DNA from: Artemisia argyi
Taxonomy: Eukaryota > Streptophyta > Magnoliopsida > Asterales > Asteraceae
DNA: 64,000 nt
Reading direction: 5' to 3'
NCBI GenBank assembly: GCA_030686995.1
Contig: CM060695.1
Location: 102,080,871-102,144,870, forward strand
Part shown: positions 56,981 through 64,000 of the stretch, one piece after another
How positions within the stretch are numbered: the stretch's first letter is position 1
How the letters are laid out: each line of letters opens with the position of its first letter
Notes under the pieces: generated by a model
Database searches by the model: none
The model's input: the letters and a program-made list of their open reading frames with translations, nothing else
Told to the model about the DNA's origin: nothing
Program-made: the position numbers and the translations under genes

Positions 56981-59900
56981 TGATTGGCTCCAAACGGTCA
57001 ACTAAAGTCAACCACAGGTGTGGTCAATATAGTCAAACTGCCTAGAGTCAATCTCCGTGGAAGTATAGGGGTTTCCCCGGGTTTTTATGTCCCGACGAGG
57101 TGTGATGGTATGAAAACGGGTTTGTAGTCGGGTGAATTTGGACTGAAAGGGGTTGTGAATGATTATACTACTGATTTATACAAGGAAATAGCTTAAATAA
57201 GCTATATTAACATATGCGTGAATTTAGAAAAACCAGAAACGTGTAAAACCTAAAAACGCGTACGTTCAGTTTAAAGTTACGTGATCGTACAAAATAAAAC
57301 GCGAGTTTTATAGAAATAAAATACTTACGAATATGAAAATTACATTTTTACAATCCTAATGATAAAAGAAAATTTTCAGAAAAAGAAAATTAATTTTGAC
57401 ACTATTTATATAATTATTATTAATTAATTACTATTTAATACTAATTATTAATATTTAAATAACCTAAATACAATATAATACTATTTTAATACTAGAAAAA
57501 TGAAAAATTAATTTTCTAAAATTATAAAATAACTAAAAACAAATATTAAAGTTAAAAATATATCTTTTTGTCTTTTTGTAGATTTTATATTAATTAATTA
57601 CTAATTTAATATTAATTAAATAATTAAACTAATTAAATTATAAACATTAGAATATGAACAGTAAAAATTCAAGAAAAATTCCTAAAATTATTTTATAACA
57701 TATAAAAGCTAGGAAAAATATAAAAACTAGGTATTACTTGACAAAAACTAATTATGTTATTTAATACTTAAATATTAATTAATTATTACTTAAATTATAT
57801 TTAATTCTAAGAAATACTAGATGACAAAATAAAAATCTGAAAAAATTATCAAAAATACTTTAACATAAAATAAAATTAAGAAAAATATAAAAATGGCAAT
57901 TACTTAATAAAACGCTAAGAAGGAAATTTAAAAAGATAATTAATATTAAATAGAAACTATCACTTAATTTTAAATTTTGTCTTTTCTTGAATTTTCTTTT
58001 ACAAAACTAATAACCTACTGATAATTGACAACTTTTGTGAAAACACCTTTTTAGAAACTCAAAATTAAGCAGATTGTATACTAAAGTCCTAGACAGTGGG
58101 CTAAAGTGAGAATTTAAGCTAGGATAAGCTATTCAATAAGCTATAATCTAAAAGCTAAGGCTAAAATAAGATTGAAGGAAGTGCAATATGCTTGAAATGA
58201 GCTGAGTTGACAAGTAAAAGACACAGAAGAACTCAATAAGCAACAATAAGCAAATCCCATACACTGCCTAAACCAACAGGTCACACAGACTACTGCAGGC
58301 CTTATATAAGTTTATCAAATAAGCTTATAAGCCAAGAATAAGCCATGAACTAGAAAGCTATGATGGTGGGCATTCTAAAAAGCCATATTGCAGGTCTTGG
58401 GGTCCATAGATTAGCTTAGGAGGGGGATTGTAAAAAGGGTGCATAAACTGAGTACTCAGCCAAGAATGTGGAATGGGATAAGTTACAAGTCACTAGCAGG
58501 CTTATCAAATAAGCCTAGAAGCTTGCAATAAGCCGTGGACCTTTGAAAATGGTGGAAGGGCTATCCTAGGACCCAAACTACACATTCTTAAGTTCACAGA
58601 TGAGCTTATAAAAGAGCTTATGAATCAAGCAGTTGCATCAAACTCCCCTGTTGTAGGGGAGGCTTTAGAAAAAGTGCTTAAAAGAAAACAACAAATAAGC
58701 AGTAAAGAAAATTTATAAAATTAATCTAAAATTAGTTTAATAAAGATGAGCAACCAAAATTTACTAATCCAAAAGCATGAAAGCTAAAACCTAATATAGA
58801 GATCAAGAAAAATGTGACTAAATTTGTAAAAACTGATGAACTAGGTAAATTTGACTTTTTAAGTTTAGAACTAAGTTGACTTTTACTAACTTTGATCCTT
58901 ACTTACTGACTAATTATGACATATTAGGCTATTAGAAGATTGTATTAAGCTATATGACCAACTACTAAACTAATTTGAAGATTATGGTACCAAGATATCT
59001 AACAGTCACTAAGTTCCAAGAGATTAAGGTACATTTTGACTTTTACCTACATGAGGACTAATTTTTTGGCTTGACCTATTCTAAACTGACCTAATGGAAC
59101 ATGTTTAACCCAAAATTAACAACAAAGGACTGCTAGAACATAGATATCACCCCTGAACCAAACACTCCTTTTTAAAAAATTGATTATGTGATTTTCTCAA
59201 TTAAAGACAGATTCAGGCCAGGGTTTTGATGCACATGTACTTACCATGATACAATAAACTGATATGATCCTATTAGTACCAACAATAACAACAACTAAGA
59301 ATTACTAATATGAAAAATGGGTAGTGAATCATGAAAAATTGAGCAACAAAAGATTGCAAAGAACAAATGTGCAAAGTAAAACAAGGTTTAATCTAACATA
59401 CACCTAAGAATCATAGATTAACAGAGATAAGCATAATTCATGGATTTCCACAGTATATTGCAAAAAATTTAGAAAATTGCTTACAATTGAACCCCACTAA
59501 GAGACAAGTGACCAGGGCACCAAACTATAACCTAATGCCTTTCCTGAGGCTACTGAACCATGAATATCCAAAATCACCCTTGCTTCTGTGCTTGTGCCAC
59601 CTTTTTCACTGGTTTTTCATTTTCTACTATTTTACTTGAATTTTTGAGTATTTTTTATTTAAGACTAGAAACTGACTAGATTACTAATGAAAGCTTATAA
59701 AAGCTTAAAAGTAGGTTTATATGAGCTTGATGGTCCCTAAACAACAACCCTTACCAACATTCAAGATCTAATAAGATTTTGAGTAAAAAAATAAAATAGC
59801 ATAAGCCGAAATTTTCCTGAGAAACTTGAATTAAAACTTGAAAAAGTATTTAGTTACACTGAGGATATTTAGTACATTATTTTTAAGCTAAGATAAGCAC

Positions 59901-61054
59901 TGAAAACTGGAAATGTAAACTATTCGACATACATAAATCTACACTAAACTATTCTACTCTAACCCCCTTTCTTCCTGGCTTCTTCTTCATTTAAATACTT
60001 CCAAAAAGGGTCTTTGGACACTTCCCACTTTGATTTAGAGCCATAGGATGAGTTAAATGGATCCCAGCCGTTAAAAGACTTTTAGCGGGAAAAAGGAGAT
60101 AAACAATCTTGGCTCTGATAACTTTGCAGGGGGTTGGTTTGGATTTAAGTGTTGGAAAGGGAGTGTAGGGGTTGAATGTTGGCAGTGAAAGGTGGGTAGT
60201 AGAAGTGATGATGGTGTTTTGTGTTAGCAGGCTACGGAGCAGGAGTAGCAGGCACAGGTGTGGTGAGGTGGAAAGAGAGTCAAAGCGTTGACCCTGGGTT
60301 TATTATTTAAGATGGGAGGTGGGCTGGAGTAAGGTTGGGCCTGGTGGAGATATAAGGGTGGGCTTGGAAAGGGTTAAATGGTGCTGGATTATTTATGGAA
60401 TGGGATTAGTAAATATGGTCCACTAGTAGTTGTTGTTTAAAAAAAAAACACAAGGACTAATTATGCAATAAACTGAAACTTGAAGGACCTGGTCTGCCAT
60501 TCTCCCAAATTTGTCACAAAGGTTAATCTTGCCACTTTATAAACTCCCAAGGACCATAGTTGAATATTTTCCAAACTTTAAATTCCGAGGGACCGAAAAT
60601 GCCAAAAGTGAAACTAGAGGGACCAAAACTGTAAATTCTCAAAACTTTTCATTCCAAGGACCAATGTTGCCCACTTGTGATTTCCCAACGACCAATAATG
60701 ATTTTTCTTCCAAAAATTTCCACCAGGGACCAAACCTGTAATTTCTCAAAACTTTTGAAATTTTTCACCAAAGGACTAAATATGACAACTTATGATTTCA
60801 AAAGGACCTTTGATGACTTTTATTTTAAAATAGGTGCTCAGGGACTATTTTTGCCAATTTTTGAAAGTTGGGGGACTGAAACTGCCAATTATGCAAACTT
60901 TGTTTGTTTTTCATCTGTTTTTACTCATTTTGCATCTGAAACATATAAAACACAATCTTTGGGATATTTCAATATTTTGATGCATTATTGAGTGTTTTTA
61001 AATGTTTTTGCAGTTCAGATTGACCAAAAATGATGAGTGTCTGAGCACTCATCA
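56981..61054 (-). mobile_element. Athila-type solo LTR (4,074 bp)
   Basis: Begins TGATTGGCTC and ends CACTCATCA, as the Athila LTR at 11,676-15,393, and is flanked by AGGTA at 56,976-56,980 and 61,055-61,059. The uninterrupted target is at 27,118-27,122. Its ends and several inner blocks match the other Athila LTRs but it is clearly diverged, so it comes from a related subfamily. There is no internal sequence, so the element was probably reduced by recombination between its LTRs. Strand is inferred from the Athila element. No gene is seen inside. Confidence 0.92.
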
Positions 61055-61132
61055 AGGTACATTATTTTGCCTTTGGTTATGTTGTTTCATCAAGTTCGTG
61101 GTCACTTGAGCTAATTCTAGTAGGTTTCTTCC

Positions 61133-61540
61133 TAGCGAGTTGACAGATTCTTCTTAGCGACTTGGTGCTTGTTTCCTAGCGAGTTGGTAATCTTTGGCAG
61201 CGAGTTGTCTTTTACTATATTGGGAAAAATGGACAAATCGCTAAGATAGTGACATTTTTGTCTCATTACGTAGCGAGTTGATCTTATTCCAGCGAGTTGA
61301 TCTTATTCCAGCGAGTTGATCAATTTCCAGCAAGTTGATTTGGTTTCAACGAGTTGTGCAGACTCTAGCGAGTTGATAATTACAGCGATTTGGTTTGTAG
61401 AGTGTGTTAGTAATTCCAGAGACTTGGTATCTTTTGCGTGTCAGAGTTCCAGTGAATTGGTCATCTCTGTTCAGAGACTTGGGCGTCTTTTGTAGTGAGT
61501 TGCTTATACAATCACTGAGTTGAGTAGTTTTAGTAAATTG
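61133..61540 (+). repeat. AGCGAGTTG leader array, gag side, copy 2
   Basis: Same array as 27,211-27,600, with an extra unit (AGCGAGTTGACAGATTCTTC) near 61,134 and one CCAGCGAGTTGATCTTATT-type unit fewer. The array has gained and lost units since the duplication. Confidence 0.85.
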
Positions 61541-61930
61541 GTTCAGTGTCAATCTTGTGACTTGCGATTTGTTGCGACTTAAGTTGTTACAACTAATTCG
61601 ACAGTAATTTTACGTTGTGATATAACGCTTACGACTTGACTTTTTACACGTTGATTGGTTATGACTTGACTTGTTGCGATCAAACCCGAAGTACATTTTG
61701 ATTAAAACCGTTTACTATGACATATTCCTTTACCGTAACATGACGAGCACTCATTCTGACAATGTTTAGAAATCAATTTTATTACCGATGATCAATGAAA
61801 GGTGTATCGAATGCTTTGGACTACTTCACACACACATAAGAAGTCTCTTTGAACATCCAGGCTACTCAGGAGGGTGTATACGCGCATTTGGAACACTTTT
61901 TGCTCAAGACATAGAAACCTTTAAAGTCTA

Positions 61931-63681
61931 ATGACTCTGTACCTAGATCAACTACAACTACAAATGAACAAGGCTGATTTCTCTGAAAGCTGCTGCAATG
62001 CAACATACGGTGTGGTTCTCAAACAACTCCAAGGGTTCATTGATTCAAAATTCACAATGGAGTATGATTATGAATGTCAAATGACGAGTAAATGTTTTGC
62101 CATTCATACTGGATTTGAAGTGAATACATTCAGAGACTCATTAATCCAACTCACTGGGAATGTCAAGGAGTACATTGAGGCACGAATACATAGTCAGCAA
62201 TCCACTGACTACGCATCTTCAGAAATGTTTTATTCACCTATTGGAGACACTGGTCATCAACAAGTCAAGGAGCAGGATTCATCTCCAGAGGTTCAAGTTT
62301 TTGATCAACTTTCAATACCCTCTGTTTATGACAAATACCCTGATCAGGCTTTCCCCAATTATGATCATATCCACTGGATGTGACTGATAGTGATGATATG
62401 TCTAATTCAATCTGTATGAATTATATCGGGGAAAAATGTGACCAGAATGCAAAAATTGGTGATTTTTCAGACTCTTTGGTTTCAAATAAACTCATAAAAT
62501 CAAGTGAAACTATTGATTTTCATGTGTGCTAAGAACTTTCAAACAGATTTTCTAAACTAGAAAAGCATTGTATTTCACTTGAAATTGCGATGCAACAAAA
62601 GGAAGAAAAGTTTCTACTCAATCAACCATGCAAGAACTCGGAACTTCCTGATCTTTGTGAATACTTCATGATTAATGAATTAAAGGCTCAAATTGAAACT
62701 AAAGACTTGACAATCATCCGTCTTAAACATCATATTAAAGAGATGAATGACATGTGCAGTAATCTTAAGGTCAAAGCCACACACGAGAGTAACATTGACT
62801 CTACTACCATTTCTGAGTTAGTGCACAAGGTAGCTGTATTGCATAATGAAAATGAAACTCTGAAAAGGCACAATAAAACCTTAAATGAATTTGTCAAAGA
62901 CGATAGATCAAAAAGTGCCAAAAGCACGAATTCTCTGATTACAAGTAATGATGATCTCAAAGCAAAACATCAGGCGAAAGATGTCAAGATCATAACCTTA
63001 AGGAATGAATTATTTAAATTATCTAGAAATGATGTGAACACTAAGTTTGACAAACCATCCATCTTGGGAACACCTCAGTCTCAACCACCTAGAAAATTTA
63101 GGGTTGCTAGACAATAATCTGCATCTAGAATGAACCGACCAAAGTTTTCTAAATCGAGGTGTGCCCCCCCCCCCCCCCTAGTGGATGTAAAATAGGTCTT
63201 GTCAAAACCAGTCACTTCGCAATATAATCATAAGGTCATGCCTTCTCTCAAGGACCTCGTTGGGAAAGATTGTGCAATGACCGTAGGTATTCCAGTTATG
63301 GCTAGGACCCCATCCCTTAATACCAAAAATCCCAAGAGGCTTAGATCACAACCTATAAGGCAGACCTCCATTGGACTAGGAAGGTCTGATTGTAAACTTT
63401 CCAAAACTTGCCTTAAGTGGGTTCCTACGGGTAAAATTTTTAAGTTGACTGGTTTTAAGTGGACACCAATGAGTCCTACTACAATCACTAAGGTTATCTG
63501 CAAAACTGTCACAGAACGGAAGCCTAATGTCACTAACCCAAGTCAATACAAGCAAAATCTTCATGTTGGTGCAAGGTTTTCCGTCTTATATGCAGGTTCT
63601 TCAACTGAAAAACTCAAAGTTTGGCGACCAAAGGGACTGCATTCCCCAGTAATGGGAACTCGTGAAGATAGACAGAGATGA
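61931..63681 (+). pseudogene. Copia-5 gag, copy 2
   Basis: ATG at 61,931. The first 150 codons (to 62,383) are open, better kept than copy 1, and run from MTLYLDQLQLQMNKADF to YPDQAFPNYDHIH. The shared frame change follows. A TAA at 62,529-62,531 and another at 63,115 break the second half. 62,590-63,117 is the coiled coil, 63,199-63,681 the basic tail (KWVPTGKIFKLTGFKW). A 15-base C tract at 63,164-63,178 replaces the CCCTCCAAG of copy 1. As in copy 1 there is no CCHC knuckle and no pol behind it. Confidence 0.75.
63164..63178 (+). repeat. Fifteen-base C tract in Copia-5 gag copy 2
   Basis: Uninterrupted C run at a place where copy 1 reads GCCCTCCAAG (29,236-29,245). Either expansion or a sequencing artefact. 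Confidence 0.9.
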
Positions 63682-64000
63682 TATCGTATGAAGACTCCTG
63701 ATAATTTCCTATCAGGACTCGGACCTCAATGATGGTGACATCAATGAACGTCTGTATTCATTCATCTAGTATCCTTTGTATATATCTCATTACTAATAGA
63801 ATAAGTTAATACACCAGAATTCTTGGTAATGTTTAACATACTTTACAATTTTTCCTTGGTATGTCTTCTGGCATCGATAACATTTAAGGTCCTAGAAATG
63901 TCATTCAACAATGGCACGGGTCTTTAAATGAAGTTCGAAGAGAAGTCTAAAACATTTCTTTATAGCTTGCCATTACTTCAGATAGCAACCCGTTCTGTTC
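63682..64000 (+). other. Copia-5 post-gag region, copy 2 (window edge)
   Basis: Collinear with 29,746-29,841 followed directly by 38,905-39,130. At 63,766 it reads AGTATCCTTTGTATATATC without interruption, the pre-insertion state of the Copia-4 site. Confidence 0.88.

Larger units (their letters stand above)
53538..64000 (+). repeat. Tandem duplication, unit 2 (partial in window)
   Basis: Collinear with 23,674 onward. It contains the primer site 53,559-53,573, Copia-2 LTR, LINE, Copia-5 LTR, leader and gag. It lacks Copia-4 at its CCTTT site (63,771-63,775) and carries an Athila solo LTR that unit 1 lacks. The window ends before its right limit. Confidence 0.8.

Noticed and set aside
1..64000. 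Host protein-coding gene, tRNA or rRNA
   Set aside because: Read through all stretches outside elements; nothing with host-gene or structural RNA features was found. The tRNA-like strings are primer-binding sites.

Overview
The window is plant nuclear DNA made almost entirely of nested retrotransposons. I found no host gene, tRNA, rRNA or CRISPR array. The long coiled-coil Copia gag proteins, the extra Copia reading frame with a PWR...SG+E core, and the Athila-type gag resemble retroelement proteins I know from Asteraceae (daisy family). That assignment is from memory and no search was run.

Layout, left to right. (1) 1-1,270: 5' end of a minus-strand Copia element (Copia-1: LTR, primer site, leader with a motif array, gag start cut by the window edge). 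(2) 1,271-3,164: AT-rich DNA with a possible inverted-repeat DNA transposon. (3) 3,165-15,393: minus-strand Athila/Tat-type Gypsy element with very long LTRs, a tRNA-Asp-like primer site, decayed gag-PR-RT-RNaseH and no integrase. (4) 15,858-24,550: decayed minus-strand Copia (Copia-2) with gag, pol and an extra ORF downstream of pol. (5) 24,551-26,656: L1-type LINE remnant. (6) 26,657-53,537: plus-strand Copia-5 (LTR, leader array, gag, no pol, extra ORF). It is interrupted by Copia-4 (29,842-38,904, minus, TSD CCTTT) and Copia-3 (40,183-52,415, plus, TSD GGTAT). (7) 53,538-64,000: a second copy of the block that starts at 23,674 (Copia-2 LTR, LINE, Copia-5 LTR, leader and gag), interrupted by a 4,074-bp Athila solo LTR (TSD AGGTA).

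The simplest history is a tandem duplication of about 8.6 kb joining the middle of an extra ORF to a Copia-2 leader at about 53,537, followed by insertions on each side. For two of the insertions the other copy preserves the uninterrupted target. Coding parts are mostly pseudogenes, and many stops fit C-to-T decay of CAG, CAA or CGA codons. The best preserved genes are the 480-codon RT/RNaseH frame and the 1,378-codon extra ORF of Copia-4.

Three things stand out as possibly undescribed. One is the family of extra ORFs sharing FW, PWR and SG+E positions. Another is the arrays of short motifs in the leaders of three Copia families, where one motif precedes both gag and the extra ORF. The third is a long non-coding block before the 3' LTR of two different Copia elements, with conserved inverted repeats and a compensatory stem change.
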